A stretch of DNA of 64,000 nt from Sweltsa coloradensis (GCA_024449915.1 JAMZAV010000111.1:992001-1056000), one strand, 5' to 3'; shown: positions 45,125 to 58,006, counted from the first letter of the stretch. A program made the numbers and translations. The notes: generated by a model not told the origin, from the letters alone.

Positions 45125-47040
45125 ATGGGTGACGAAACTGAGCAGACTGACCTCATAACAAAGCCCGGAATCCTGGCTATGGGCAGAGACCTACCTGTAG
45201 GTCCAAGCATACAGTCCTACTTCTCAGAGGAGACCATCAAGCAGGTAGCTTGCGGCTCTAGCCACTCTGCTGTAGTCTGTGACTCGGGTAAAGTATTCAC
45301 CTTTGGACGGATGGAGCTGGGAACTGACACAGTCACTGCACCAAGGCTGGTTGCCACACTCGCTGCCATGAGAGTAACACAGGTGGCTTGTGGAGATCAA
45401 TACACCATGTTCCTCACTGATGAGGGGAAGCTTTATTCATGTGGGAAGAATGACTACGGCCAGCTGGGCCTTGGTCACACCAAGAATATCCCCTCCCCAG
45501 TCTTAGTGACCAGTCTGCCTCACATCAAGAAGGTGGCTACTGGGCATGACTTCACAGTGGCCCTTGCTGACAGTGGTGAGGTGTGGGCGACAGGGTGCAA
45601 TGATGAAGGACAACTAGGACTTGGTCATACAAACAACGAAACCTCTTTCACCCTTGTGCCTCATCTTGCAGAGCCTATAATTGACATATCATGTGGTGTG
45701 TCGCACACAGCTCTCTCTCCAAGTCTCAGGGTCTCCTAATGACCGGATATAACTATCATGGTCAACTGGGTTTAGGTAAGCCTACAAATCATAATTGCAG
45801 TGTATCTTTCTTCAAACCAGTATTGTCATCAGCAGTAGCGGCTGTGTCCTGTGGTGGATGGCACACTGTGGTCCTTGGAGCAGATGGGACAGTCTGGGTT
45901 TGGGGAGATAACGAATGTGGACAGTTGGGCACTGGGAACGTAACTAACATATCAACCCCCACACAGATGACTGGTCTCGAGAACCACACCATCACACAGG
46001 TTATTGCTGGAAAGGAACACACTGTCCTCTTTACAGAACAGGGTGAAGTGTTGGTCTGTGGCAGAGGAGAAGATGGTGAACTGGGTCAGGGGAAGCATAA
46101 CATCTTAGTGGCAACACTACTTCCAAAATCTCCAGGTCTTTTCATAAAACAGGTGGTATTTGCTGAAAACTATTCCATGACTTTGGTTGTATCAAAGTTT
46201 AACATTTCACCACCCACTGCAGCAACCTTACATAATGAGTTTGTACAAGGTTGCGTAACTGGCCTCGAGAAGAGTATAATGCTGTCTTTAGAGTGTCCAG
46301 TTTGTTTAAAAATAATGTGCTCATCCATCCACCTGTGTTTGAATGGGCACAGCTTGTGTGATCTATGCCGGTCAAACATTAACATAACAGTTTGCCCCAT
46401 GTGCCAAGAGGACTTTGGAAGAGGCAGGAACTTCGCCTTGGAGAATCAAGTTGCTATGATCCAATTACCGTGCGTCGACTGCCTACAGCGAATGCCCGCA
46501 TGTAAGCTAGAACAGCACGCCAAGATCTGCCCCAATCGCAAGTACGACTGTCCGGTAGATGAGACGTGTGACTGGAGTGGCCGGCCTGATACGATGCTGG
46601 CGCACACTTCCTCTGAGCACCCAGACCAGACGTGGCGAAACCTACCTCGCTTGTTCCGCCACTCGACATCGGACAACCTCGTGCACACTGATCTTCTGGT
46701 GGCGCACGACAAAGTGTTCACTCTACACCGCAGGTTCATCCAGGCGACAGGCGAGTTCCAGGCAGTCGTTAAGTTCATCGGTCCTCCTGGAGATAAGGAC
46801 AAGTTCAAGTTAAAATTGAAATTTTTATCCGGCGATGAACATAAAACCTGTCTGAGAAACATTTGTGCCGACACTGAAAGTGTTGAAGACCTGTTTCAGT
46901 CTGCCAACTGTGTAACGATGGAACGACAGTTTGTCAACAAGTATCTTCGACGTGGTTGGTTGGTGTGCGAAGCAACTATCATTTGTGAGGAAACTCTTTG
47001 TGCCCTTAATGACAAAATCGAGGCATTGCTTAATGCTTGA
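45125..47040 (+). pseudogene. RCC1-RING-SIAH ligase, copy 3, with one -1 frameshift
   Basis: Starts ATGGGTGACGAAACT one base after the acceptor. The first frame ends at 45739 because GCTCTTCTCTCC of gene 1 reads GCTCTCTCTCC here (near 45714, codon ~197, blade 4). The ancestral frame is open from there to 47040, with RING (CPVCLKIMC...CPMC) and SIAH fingers complete, ending ...EALLNA. The lesion is about 76 bases from the position equivalent to copy 2's and is a different mutation. As read, the product is about 204 residues without RING. Same alternatives as copy 2: recent pseudogene, sequence error, or frameshift decoding. Confidence 0.8.
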
Positions 47041-47416
47041 GTTGAGGCAAACAATTTTAATATGATGATGAATGACGTTTCTAAATTTCAATGATCTATT
47101 GTGTGAAACTTGTGTATTATGAATCTATTGCTAGTACTGTTGGTCTGCTTTTTGTGTTTACATTGGTTCTTTCAAGTTATGCCTACTACATTGTTATTAC
47201 ACGTTCCTACTTCCTATTGTTTTTAACATGGTGTTATTTTATTTGCTGAAATGTATAGTCTTGAAAGTGGGACTGGTGTAAAATGCTGAATGTTGAACAA
47301 TAACATACATGTTTTGTTTATAAAGATCTTGTTTCATAGGCAAAATAAGTGTAATGTTTTTAGGATGCCACCTGTGTGTTGTTGGTGGGAAGTTGTTATT
47401 CACATTTATGTACGCT

Positions 47417-47998
47417 CAGGGCTCGAATTTTAAATTATTTGGCGTCGTGCTCTTGTAAATTTACTAGTCGGAAATTAAAAACACTAGTCTGTATTCCTAC
47501 TCCAAACCACTACTAGTACTACTATAACTAACATCGAATTTATTGTTGGTCGAAACGTAGCCACGTGTGTTCTGTTAGCCAGTGTTCTTGAAAAAGGTGC
47601 ACACGATTCTTCTCATATTTTGCATTGTCTGCAGTAGGATTAGGTTTCTGTTTCTTGTTTGGGTTATCAACTCTTTGTAAATACCGCCACATATTTACAA
47701 GCAACAAATGATGCACAGATCTACACAGTAACACTTAATATTCCACATGCACAATCACATAGAACCCCAAAACAGCAAAGAAATCCACTAGAAAGAAGCC
47801 TTGAACACGCTGTGACAAGCTCGCGCACCACTTCGCGCACCATGTACTGTTTACCGCGTTTGTCTGTTTACGCAATTTATGTTACGGCTCACCAAAAAAA
47901 AAAAAAAAAAACACTGCCCGCTGGGCGAGTGATTTCCTAAAGTTACTCGCCCGCGCAACAATACACTCGCCTCGGGCGAGCGTTAAATTCGAGCCCTG
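47417..47998. mobile_element. hAT-like MITE (CAGGGCTCGAATT ends)
   Basis: The TIRs CAGGGCTCGAATTTTAA and, inverted, CAGGGCTCGAATTTAACG are flanked by TGTACGCT (47409-47416) and CGTACGCT (47999-48006). The unit-2 flank near 36380 keeps the uninterrupted site. It has GGGCGAGTG/CACTCGCC-rich arms and an A run at 47893-47910. Non-coding. Confidence 0.88.
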
Positions 47999-49445
47999 CG
48001 TACGCTTAAATTACATAATAACATGTCTCAACCAAAAATATAATAGGGCGTGTCAGTATTGACTCTACCAAACTTGTTTGACTTATATTTTGTAAAGCGT
48101 AAATCTTTCTATACAACACACTTAAATACTCACTCAACGCTTAAATGGGCTTAACGTAGCATGTTTTTGCAATGTTCATAGTCTAGACATGTTAATTTCT
48201 ATGTGATATTTCTTGATTTGCACCAGTGGCCTACACATCTTTGTAAGTAGTGACTAGCCATGAAAATAATAACTTGGTACCAACTTTCACCTGATATTAA
48301 AATATGATAATTTAAAGCATTCAAAATGTTAGCTTGTTGGTGTGGCAGTTATTTTTAGTTATTTATATTATTAATACTTAAAATGTGATGTCGATAACAA
48401 GTGTTTTTGTTATTTGCATAAATGCAAAGAACGTGAGGTGTTGTGGATTACGATTAATTGATGTAGAATTTATTCGTTTACTGTAAATTAGTGTTGTTAC
48501 ATATTTTCTGGTAGATTTATGCTATTATTTTCTCTAACAACTTTCAAATGAATGAACTGCTGAACTCTAAAGGAAGTAAAATTCAGTATTCACCACAGAT
48601 AATTGATTCTTGTTACTGATAGTGATTGCTGTATTCAACAAAATACACATTTAATTTATCTTATGTGTTGAGATAAGGGTTTATAGCTTCTTTTTTTTGA
48701 TACAAAATGTTAGTTTTACTGAAAGTAATGTTCTTAATATGCCTATTGATGTATGTATTCTAGCATTTTTATTTTTTTGTGGCTACTATATTGAATTAAA
48801 ATGTTCATATATTTCATCATTTACCATTAGAAGTGTAAGAAACACCCTACATTTAGGGTTTTGTTGGTAAGGAAACCAATTGATGCACAAAATGCTAAAT
48901 TTGTCAAAATTAATGCTAAATATTCTAAATTTAATTGCTGAAAAGAGTATCTTTACTTATGTGTCATTTAAAAGGACTAGTATAAAACTTTTTTGCTACC
49001 ATTTACTTCATTCCATATATTTTATTTCTCGATTTCATTAAATGGTAGAACACTCGATTAGTTGTAATTATCAATATTTAATACAATACAGTAATTCAAT
49101 ATTAATACTTAATTTTATTTTTAGCCTCTTTAAAATCATATTTCAATTCACAGATATTTTGAGTATTCATCAAAGGTACATACATATTTGTCAATATAAA
49201 AACGTAAGGTTTTGACTCTAACATTCTTTGAGATACTTCTACTCTCTTAAAAACTAAATTATTATTAGCACCGACTAGTTGCTCTGCTTAAAGCACTTCA
49301 TACATAACCAAATACAGACGCTATAATCAGCGACATGTGTTTTCGTACTTCATAACAGTTTCAAACCGAAAGTGTTTTGACGGTCATGTATGTGTTTAAT
49401 TGAATTTCTTTGGCGGTAGCTGGTACATTTGATGTGCGGTAACTG

Positions 49446-49451
49446 AATAAA
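49446..49451 (+). promoter_or_regulatory. Candidate polyadenylation signal AATAAA, gene 3 block
   Basis: Conserved with 37841-37846 at the end of the duplicated 3' block. Would give a ~2.4-kb 3' UTR. Confidence 0.3.
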
Positions 49452-49510
49452 GTTTCTTTACAAATTTATCGCTTGTATTCAACTCCTTTCTCACAAGTAA
49501 TCCAATATGC

Positions 49511-51159
49511 ACTGCAATAGGATGGACTGGAGGGTATAGAAGTATCTATGGGACGGACCATCAAACTTTAAGCTACGAGCTTAAAACAGTTTTCCTTTTT
49601 CAAATTGGACTCTCAGGGTCCCAAAATAAAATTAAAAGTGGTCAAATTTGGATATAGTACTTTTTTATTTTTTGGGAGACACACAAGCTACGCGGTTCTA
49701 GTTTTTTGTTCTGTCTTGGGGTACATTCCGTATGATGCTAACTTGCATGCTTGGGCGTGCCCAAAGCATTCCGTAAACACCGCCGCCATCACAACGCCTG
49801 TAACGCCCAATGTTAAACCTCGGGCATCTTGGGCATGTCTGGGTGTTGTGGGCGCGTGGGAGCATCATTCGGAACGTACCCTTAGTGGAAGCGAGCCTGA
49901 ACTTTTGTGACCATTCACTACTGTGTAGGAGCCCGGAAACTAGAAAAAGGTCTTGGGATTTGCTCATGAAAGTGGTTTTTTGAGAGTTCTTTAGTGCTCT
50001 AGCTTGGCCGGGTGTAGACCCACTGAGCTGAAATTTTAATCCTCAACAGATGTTGGGCCCCAAAAATATAAAAGAAAATACTTGGACCCGATTGGATGAA
50101 AGGTACGGCTGGGACATGTGTGTGAATTTTGAAATTTGCCTTGGAAAACTAACTCCTGGAAAATTGACAAAAATCAACAAAATTTTGGGTGATCATATTA
50201 GAACTTCATTTCATTAAACAGCCCTCCACGAACCCAAAACAGTCGTCCATTTTGAAATCTGACCCACATTAAGCCCACAATTAAATCTACAGGATACATA
50301 ATTTTTTTTTATTTGTCCCATTTGAATAACACAATAATGCTATGACCTACTCTTCCCAATTTGTAACACATCAGTTTTCTGAGCTCGCCTTACGTTTCTG
50401 CGTCGACTACACATGTTTCTGGCGTTGGACGCCCAGCGACGCCTGGCGTCGGCGTCGATCCAATGGTTCGACGGGAGCTAGATGCATATCAATCTCTTTG
50501 TCTTGACGCCCGAATCCAAATTCCCATCGCATCGCAATAACCAAATTTATATCTACTAAAATCCTCTTTTGGTCAGATGGTAATTTGCCTTAAGTTTTGC
50601 GATAAAACAGTTATTCTACATTCTCCCATTGCGACGTTTAAGTGCACTTTCACACTTTTCTTTGGCAAAAGGGTGGGGTTATCCCTCCCTCCCCCTATGG
50701 ATACGCCACAGTTCCTATATACAATAAGATCACCTGTTAATGATAGATTCCCTCTTCAGTTTCAGCAAAAGAATAATAAAGCTACACAGCCGTAGACCTT
50801 GGTTTAAAAACGATGCATGCTATATCATCTAAGAGAGACTATGTATACTTCTCTTGATGGTGAAGATAGGTATTGCTTGTCTAGTGGCTACTTCCTGCTA
50901 GAAGATTCCCGCTTGAGATGCAGTAATAGAATATAGCAACACCCATATCTCTGAAGATACAACTTCATTTCAGCTCCATGGTCTCTGGTCCCCAGAACTG
51001 ACATTGGAACATCAAGGACAACAAGAAACATCCGCTCAAATATCAAACTATGCAGAGGGAGTCTCTACTCCAGCTTCCAGACAGCAGGACGTATCCTGGA
51101 CCACTCGTTCTCCAAGTTGAATTGTACGGTACAACTCTAATTTAGGTAGGCTATGTAAC
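49511..51159. other. Intergenic stretch, no gene recognised
   Basis: 50400-50465 is rich in GACGCC/GGCGTC words. 50560-50715 resembles the CAGTGGCGTATCC element at 57547-58006 (TCCCTCCCCCTATGGATACGCCAC). Nothing else is supported. Confidence 0.4.
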
Positions 51160-51640
51160 TAAGCTGCTTCGCTTACGCTTTTACCAGTCGTGTTGATGGA
51201 TGAGCTTTTATGGTTGATTATTGTTGCCCTAAAAGGACGATTTATATGAGAAATATTTCTTTGATTGTCCCTAAAATCATAACTCATCTAAGTTTAGAAA
51301 TTTTAAACCTTCCCATAAAGTTTCACCAAGATCGGAGTATGTAGTTGCCCGGTTGCGGGCCAAATATCACAAAAATATATTTTTTTAATCGTAAAAGTAC
51401 GATATTCATGAGAAATATTTCTTCGATTGTACCAAAAAACTTGGCAGATCTTAGTTAGAGATTTCGAAGGTTCCCGCCAATTTTCAACAAGATTGCATAA
51501 TGCCGTTTGCCCGGTAGAGAGTAAACAGACAAAAAAACGAGCTTTTTTTCAGGGTTATAGTAATTGAAGTCTTCGCTTCTTGTAAAGGCATTATCAGGAA
51601 ATTTTAATAATGGGGATGATGGGGATAAGTTTTGATAACA
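51160..51640. repeat. Diverged TGGATGAGCG-family fragment
   Basis: Contains two units with GAGAAATATTTCTTYGATTGT and (inverted) the TTTTACGATT and CGGGCAAACGGCAT words of the 28098 element. Boundaries are unclear. Confidence 0.5.
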
Positions 51641-51751
51641 ACAGCTAACAAGATGTTCTAAAACATTTTGGAAACTTGAGCACAAGTGATGAGATTACTT
51701 TCTTACCATTCTTTTGTTATTAGCTTACACTTACATTACGATTTCTAGAAT

Positions 51752-52720
51752 TGATTTGAGCGAGCGAAGCGAGCGTCTCCACTTGACTCTTATGGCTCGA
51801 ATGTCTGTTTTTTTTTTGTTTGTTTGTTTGTTTGTTTTTTTTTTTTTTCTGTTACTGCTTCGATACAGGTCGCACCGTTTCTCTGATCGACCTGAAATTT
51901 TGCACACATGTACATACCACCTAGGCGGGTTGCTGTATAGTTTTGTGGCAAAATCGTTCAAAAAGTTAAAAAGTTACATTAAAGTTAATCGAAAGTTTTT
52001 TTTCCAAACTAAACGGCGACAAAATCTGAGGTGGCCAAATCATTTAGAATGTCCGTCCGATCACGAATATGTTATTTTTATTTTGATCCGATAAGTAGTG
52101 TAGATGGAAATTACATTATAACAAAGTCCCGTTACCATGGCAACGGAAAGTCGCACAGCTTTTTTGGCTCATGATAGCGGTCAAACGGAGGCTCGGATCG
52201 AGTTGAAATTTTGACCATCCGCAAGTTTCGTTCCCGATTGAATGCCATTAGTTTTGTGGCAAAATCGTTCAAAAAGTTATAAAGTTACATTAAAGTTAAT
52301 CTAAAGTTTTTTTTTAAAACTAAACGGCGACAAAATCTGAGGTAGCCAAATCATTTAGAATGTCCGTCCGGTCACGAATATGTTAATTTTATTTGGATCC
52401 GATAAGTAGTGTAGATGGTAATTACATTTTAACAAAGTAACGTTACCATGGCAACGAAAAAGTCGCACAAGAATTTTGTCAATATGTACTGCCACCTAGA
52501 AGAAATCAAGAGTAAAATAGTTTTCCAAAAGAAATGATGTAAAGGTCCTCTAGATGGCGGTGGATTTTATCCATTCTCTCCTATTTTACAAATTTTCAGC
52601 TAAATCGGTCAAGACCTTAAAGACTTATTGGTATGTAACATTATGGGAATGTCGTACTCGGGTCGTGTTGCACGTACCGGTGGCTCGCTCAACAACGCGT
52701 CCAAAATGAGCGTTTTCCTA
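51752..52720. mobile_element. GAGCGAGC...GCTCGCTC repeat element with 311-bp direct repeat
   Basis: Starts near TTTGAGCGAGCGAAGCG and ends GAGCGTTTTCCTAG, like the TGGATGAGCG family. Two ~210-bp blocks starting at about 51955 and 52266 (CGTTCAAAAAGTTA, AACGGCGACAAAATCTGAGG, CATTTAGAATGTCCGTCCG, GTTACCATGGCAACG) repeat at a 311-bp period. Contains a T run near 51806-51850. Non-coding. Confidence 0.65.
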
Positions 52721-53282
52721 GTATTTCCATGTACACTATTTTTTCACATTCACATATTTGTGATGTATTATGTGACGTCTCCTTGAGTGTCATTATCTTA
52801 TTCAAAATATTAGTAAGATTAAGATAATTTGTGAAATGTTTGTCCCTTTCGGGTCATGTTTTTTAAATACCGGATTTAGAAGGCGGTGGAACTGTTTAAA
52901 CCTAGGCCTACAATAACTATATTGAAAAACTTAAATTAGTGGGTAATATTTAATAGATTTCATCAAATTTGTCTTTTAAAGACAAAATTTTTAAAAAAAT
53001 GTTATGGGTTAATAAAATTATTTATTTCATTTTATATTATTCTATTCAAGCCAGCTGCCAGAACATCTAAAGGCAACTACTGCAATCCAAACAAGAATCC
53101 AAGAAGGCTAACAACTTCAGCTAGCCTCCCAACTCTTCCGTACACACGAGGATGAAGCGAACCACAACTCCAGTTCCCAAACACCGGAACCTCGGAGGCA
53201 GGAAAGATTCACCTGCACCTTCTGATACATCTCTGGTAATTAAAGTTTTACTGATTATCATTATCATTCTTTATTTAGCAAA
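52721..53282. other. Intergenic stretch, no gene recognised
   Basis: A 53050-53220 segment has a short open frame without a family match I can make. Nothing else is supported. Confidence 0.3.
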
Positions 53283-53620
53283 GAAAGCTATTTAAATACA
53301 ACACATTACAAGATACAAAAATATCGATTTACAATACCAAATTTACAAATTAACAATTTGATAAATTGACATATTTAACAAATTTCACTAAATTCACCAA
53401 AGTAATAAATTAACAAAATACCAAATTTGCAAATAATTAACAAAATGATAAATTCACAAATTTCACAAATTCCAAAAATACTCAATTTACAAATTAACAA
53501 AATGATAAATTAAAAAAATTAACAAATTCACCAAATTTACATAAACATCAAATTTACAAAATGTACAAAATTTTCCAAATCTACAATCACAAAACAGGAA
53601 ATTTTATTTTCACCAAAATA
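53283..53620. repeat. AT-rich low-complexity tract
   Basis: Degenerate repetition of AAATTTACAAATTAACAAA-like words with almost no G on this strand. Could be a decayed satellite. Confidence 0.6.
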
Positions 53621-53839
53621 AGACAGCAATCTTTAAATTCGTGTATATGTACGTGATCAAACTTAACTTGTATTTTGACTTGTGGTTTGAAACGGTTTTG
53701 GTTGACTGGTGTCACTTAAAACTGAGAGAGAGCATTTACTGCTAACTATAGGCGTACATTAACCAAACAATTATTTTAAGCTTGTGATCAATCAGTTACA
53801 TATATTTAAATACTGGTTTTCTTTTTATTTATTGAACTT

Positions 53840-54240
53840 ATTTTGTCAATTTAGTAGATAATTAAATTGATTGATTGATTGGATATTGCTTAACGTCTCA
53901 TATTTATGCAACTTGGCTAATCGAGACAAAGGGGGGGGGGCGTAAGGGGTGACGCGGGCGGACAAGGGGTGGACAGGCCTGTGCTGGTCAGAACCAGCCA
54001 CAAGCGTATGGGGAGGGCAGGGGTTCCCCCACGTCGTGGTCTTCTTCGTCTGTGTCATCATCCGTCCGTGTTGTCATTGTCGTCGCCGTTGGGGGGAGGT
54101 AGTCAAAGGGAAGGGGAAAGTTCCCCGACGGCGACCCAGAGCTCGCCATTAGTTTCAGGGAGAAGAACTCCCCTAATCACGAGCCAAACCACGAGAAGGT
54201 TGCGAGTTGGAATGGAATTGAGAGTTGACAGTTGAGAGTT
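53840..54240 (-). repeat. Antisense LINE 3'-UTR fragment
   Basis: Minus strand ends with GACGTTAAGCAATATCC followed by AATC repeats, a common invertebrate LINE 3' terminus. The G/C-rich body has no reverse-transcriptase frame. A G run lies at 53930-53940. Confidence 0.5.
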
Positions 54241-55262
54241 GAATTAATAAATTCTGACTTCACTGCACCCAAGCAGCACTAGCCATAAATGATATCTGAG
54301 ATCAATGCTTACATAAACGGGTTTTGGTAAGGGAACCCAACTTGGTTGACAACTGCAGCCAGGATCTGGTAGATACATACATAGATAGGTAGAAACATTT
54401 AAATTAGACTCGGTCGGTACAACATGAAAAATTTTGAAACTGTTCCGGCCAAACGAGGCCTTGATCACTCTAACAGTGCAACGGTTTGCCTGTTGCTTGA
54501 AATATATTCATTTATATGTTTATTTATTTATTTATTTTTGTTATAAAAATTAATTTAGGGCCTACTAACGAAGTTTTTTTAAAGTTTATTTTGATACATC
54601 AGGTACATCACATCAGTACCTACATTATATCTCGTCGAACCAATAGAAACTTACCACAATACAAACAGTATTACAAATAATGTACAATAACGTATGCCAA
54701 GGTACAAGAGTAGTCAATACCGGTGCATTAAGATACAAAAGATCTACCTACAAAAAAGAAAAAGACCTAGGTACCGGTACAAGAGTAAAAGACTCGGACC
54801 AGCACGGTTACCAATAGCAAACAAGGGAAGTGACAGTATTAAAAGTGTTCTGTAAATTAATCAGTAAATTAAACCAAGATTTCTTAAATAAATGTTAAAT
54901 AAGAATATATATTTTGGGCATGTATTTATTTTGGCAGTGTGCTTATTTATACATTTTTTATTATACTTTCTAGAATAGGGCCTACCGGTAACGAGATGCA
55001 GAATACCAGAAGAGAACACACACTTTGCTATATCGAAGAAGAACTATCGTCTGGTACAGTCGTACCAATATCCAACATCAAGACGAGAATGACAAGACAA
55101 AGAGAGATTTCACACAAATCTCGCTCCGGATGACTGAGAAGAAGAGATACAGCGGCGTCTCAGCATGACTTCTCTAATACAGTTGGGTAAGTTATATTAT
55201 TTTCTTACAATCAAACAATACTTGTTTTTCTCGTAGATGAATGAAGAGAAATCGCTAATAAT
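54241..55262. other. Intergenic stretch with a probable antisense LINE tail (54570-54800)
   Basis: A TTTATTTATTTATTTA run near 54518-54540 and a CTACATTATATCTCGTCG..CC region resemble an antisense 3' end. No gene is supported. Confidence 0.35.
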
Positions 55263-56643
55263 CCTGTCAAATAAGAATTTTTGGAGGAAAAAATTGCGAT
55301 GTCCTGAATTTTTGCAGAGACCTTCCTTAAATGATACTTATCAACATACTAAAACTCCCCTACAATCAGACTGGAGCTTCGGCCGCCATATTGGAAAATA
55401 GCGGCTAAAAAGTGTTTGTTATCGAATATCTCCAAATTGGTTTGAGATAGACAAAATATCTCAATAGCAAAAATATTCCCCATTCAATTCCCTACAAAAC
55501 AGGTGTCTTCTATAGTTTTGGTAGGGGCAACGGTTACGTCACAAAATCGTGGTTTATATGTTGCTTATTGGAGTACCAGCTTATTTCCAAATTTTCACGC
55601 CCAGCATCAAACAATGCCCGGTAAATCCGTAAGAAATCGATTTAAATACAAAAAGACTTTTGTACGGGGTTCATGAAAGCTTCCATTAGTATTTAAAAAA
55701 ATCAGTTCTGCAAAATCGGATTTTGCATTTACCCGGAATTTGGATTTTTCCATTGTTGGCATTTCCTCAAAAATGCCATATTTTACTGTCCATTAATAAG
55801 CACTAAAAAGCATTTGAGGAAAAATTCTTTCTACGCACATTGAAATGACTTAAATAATGATCCGATTACAACCAAAGTTTAAATCCAATATGGCTGCTAA
55901 TTCCTTATATTCACAATATGAATACTGTTTTCGTGCTGTTTTTACACTCTTTTTGTTACATAATTCACTTTGATGTTGTGGATATTAGGAATTAGCAGCC
56001 ATATTGAATTAAACTTTGGTTGTAATCGGATCATTATTTGAGTCATTTCAATGTGCGTAGCAAGAATTTCTCCTCCAATGCTATTTAGTGCTTAAATGGA
56101 CAGTCAAAAGGGGCATTTTTGAGGAAATGCCAACAATGGTAAAACCAAATTCCAGGTAAATGCAAAATTCGATTTCGCAGAACTGATTTTTTTAAATACT
56201 AATGGAAGCTTTCATGAACCCCGTACAAAAGTTTTTTTGTATTTAAATCGATTTCTTACGGATTTACCGGCATTGTTTGATGCTGGGCGTGAAAATTTGG
56301 AAATAAGCTGGTACTCCAATGAGCAACATATAAACCACGAATTTGTGACGTAACCGTTGCCCCTGCCAAAACTATAGAAGACACCTGTTTTGTAGAGAAT
56401 TAAATGGGGAATATTTTTGCCATTGAGATATTTTGTCTATCTCAAACCAATTTGGAGATATTTGATAACAAACACCTTTTGGCCGCCATTTTCCAATATG
56501 GCGGCCGAAGCTCCAGTCCGATTGTAGGGGAGTTTTAGTATGTTGATTAGTATTATATAAGGAAAGTCTCTGCAAAAATTCAGCGACATCGCAATTTTTT
56601 CCTCCAAACGTCAATATCCGATCTTATTTGACAGGATTATAAG
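55263..56643. mobile_element. Foldback element, copy 1 (~655-bp inverted arms)
   Basis: Left arm 55263-55918 and right arm 55982-56643 are near-perfect inverted repeats. The outer ends are ATCCTGTCAAATAAGA next to TA. Each arm includes CTCCCCTACAATC.GACTGG and GGCCGCCATATTGGAAAA. The ~60-bp centre is unpaired. No protein frame. A second copy lies at 59125-60508. Confidence 0.9.
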
Positions 56644-57189
56644 GCTGGCGCGGAGACGAGTATATGCGCTCAGTTTCCTTTTTTCCGGGTAAACGGTTTA
56701 TAACACTGTTATCAAATTTCACACTCACATTAATAAATAATAAATCTATGTTAATCAGTACGCGTTTTCGTAAACTAATTCATTAATTTAGAATTTAAAA
56801 AATAGTCAAATCACCGTAATTTACTCCATTTTGGTCAACTTCGGTAATTTTTTCCAAGTGTAGGCCTATTGATTTTTTAATGCAAATTTGCATAAAGGAT
56901 AACAACATTTCAATCAATGTGAATGCGCAGGTTAATTTGGTTTTATTGAAAGATAAATAGTTTGGTGGGAAATTCCAGAATTGAAATCCATGTTTTGGAT
57001 TTCTCGTTTTTTCACGTTTTAGACTAATGTCTTGTAATGGATCTTCAAGGCTTATATTTTACACCCAATTGCGGATATCAATATAAAAGTACTTTATTAA
57101 CATGCATGCAAAATTAGGTAATGGTATTACCAACCGTTTAGCAGAAATCATCAACACCTGAGTGCGCGCATTTGGGCCAAGCTCAGCAT
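56644..57189. other. Spacer, no gene recognised
   Basis: AT-rich sequence without supported features. Confidence 0.35.
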
Positions 57190-57360
57190 CCCCTCTTAAG
57201 AGGCACTAGCCCAGCAACAGCTGTAGCGACAGCTTTTCTCTTGTTGCCAAGGGTCCTGGTTTGAATCCAGGATGAGTCATGCATGTTTTGTCTCCCAAAC
57301 GCTAGCACCTTACTGGATGTGGCTCATTATGATTGGTCTGTGAAGTAACCTTGCTGATGA
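57190..57360 (+). repeat. tRNA-derived SINE-like fragment
   Basis: The B-box-like GGTTTGAATCC lies in a perfect T-arm-like hairpin (TCCTGG / CCAGGA around TTTGAAT). A related piece with TTTTGCCAGGGTCTTGG occurs at 61430-61545. Confidence 0.5.
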
Positions 57361-57546
57361 TCACAACAACTTTTCATATTGAATCTTATGACCAAAATCC
57401 TTGAAATTTATCAATGAATTATGGAATAGCATATTATAGGGATGACATTGGGTAGTTAAATTCGGAACAGGTTCCAGACCCTCTAAAACCCAATTCCCTG
57501 GATCCGGTTTCTCTGTAACGGGGTCTTTGATAGTTTGACGCGTATG
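57361..57546. other. Spacer
   Basis: No supported feature; short open frames are not conserved. Confidence 0.3.
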
Positions 57547-58006
57547 CAGTGGCGTATCCAAGGTGGGTGGGGGTAGAGGGGGGACAATCCCCCCTTCTGT
57601 CAAAAAAAAATGAGAAAGTGCACTTTAACATTTCAATGCAGAATACAGTATAACTGTTTTATCGCAATACTAAAAGCACAAAAATCGGATATAGATCCAC
57701 ATCTGTGATCTTGCGGATTTTAGTACTAGTAGATAAAAAGTTGGCGATGCTTCAAAACGTACAGATTTTCACAAAAATGACCTTGAAGTAAAAAAGATTT
57801 TCGATTTAAAAGAGGATTTCAGTAGATATAAATCTGGTCATTGTGATACTTTAAAACGCACAAATTTTCACCAAAATGAGCTTGAAGGAGGTTTCTTTTC
57901 CGTGGGGCAAGAGCACAAGACCCCCCCCCCCCACTTAACCTTTGGTTTATCTATGAATTCATTGATTGAATCCCCCCCTCTTTCTGAATTCCTGTATACG
58001 CCACTG
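57547..58006. mobile_element. MITE with CAGTGGCGTAT ends
   Basis: TIRs CAGTGGCGTATCCAAGG and, inverted, CAGTGGCGTATACAGG bound 460 bp. The flanks CGCGTATG and CGTACATG may be a decayed 8-bp duplication. Two internal ~100-bp repeats share ACTTTAAAACGCACA / CTTCAAAACGTACA and TTTTCACMAAAATGA. Related remnants lie near 9250 and 50560-50715. Confidence 0.75.

Larger units (their letters stand above)
47041..49510 (+). repeat. 3' flanking block of gene 3
   Basis: Aligns with the gene-2 flank (32869 onward, then 36240-37905) and lacks the gene-2-specific insertions, but carries its own MITE at 47417-47998. Ends shortly after AATAAA at 49446. Probably 3' UTR plus flank; no conserved frame. Confidence 0.65.
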
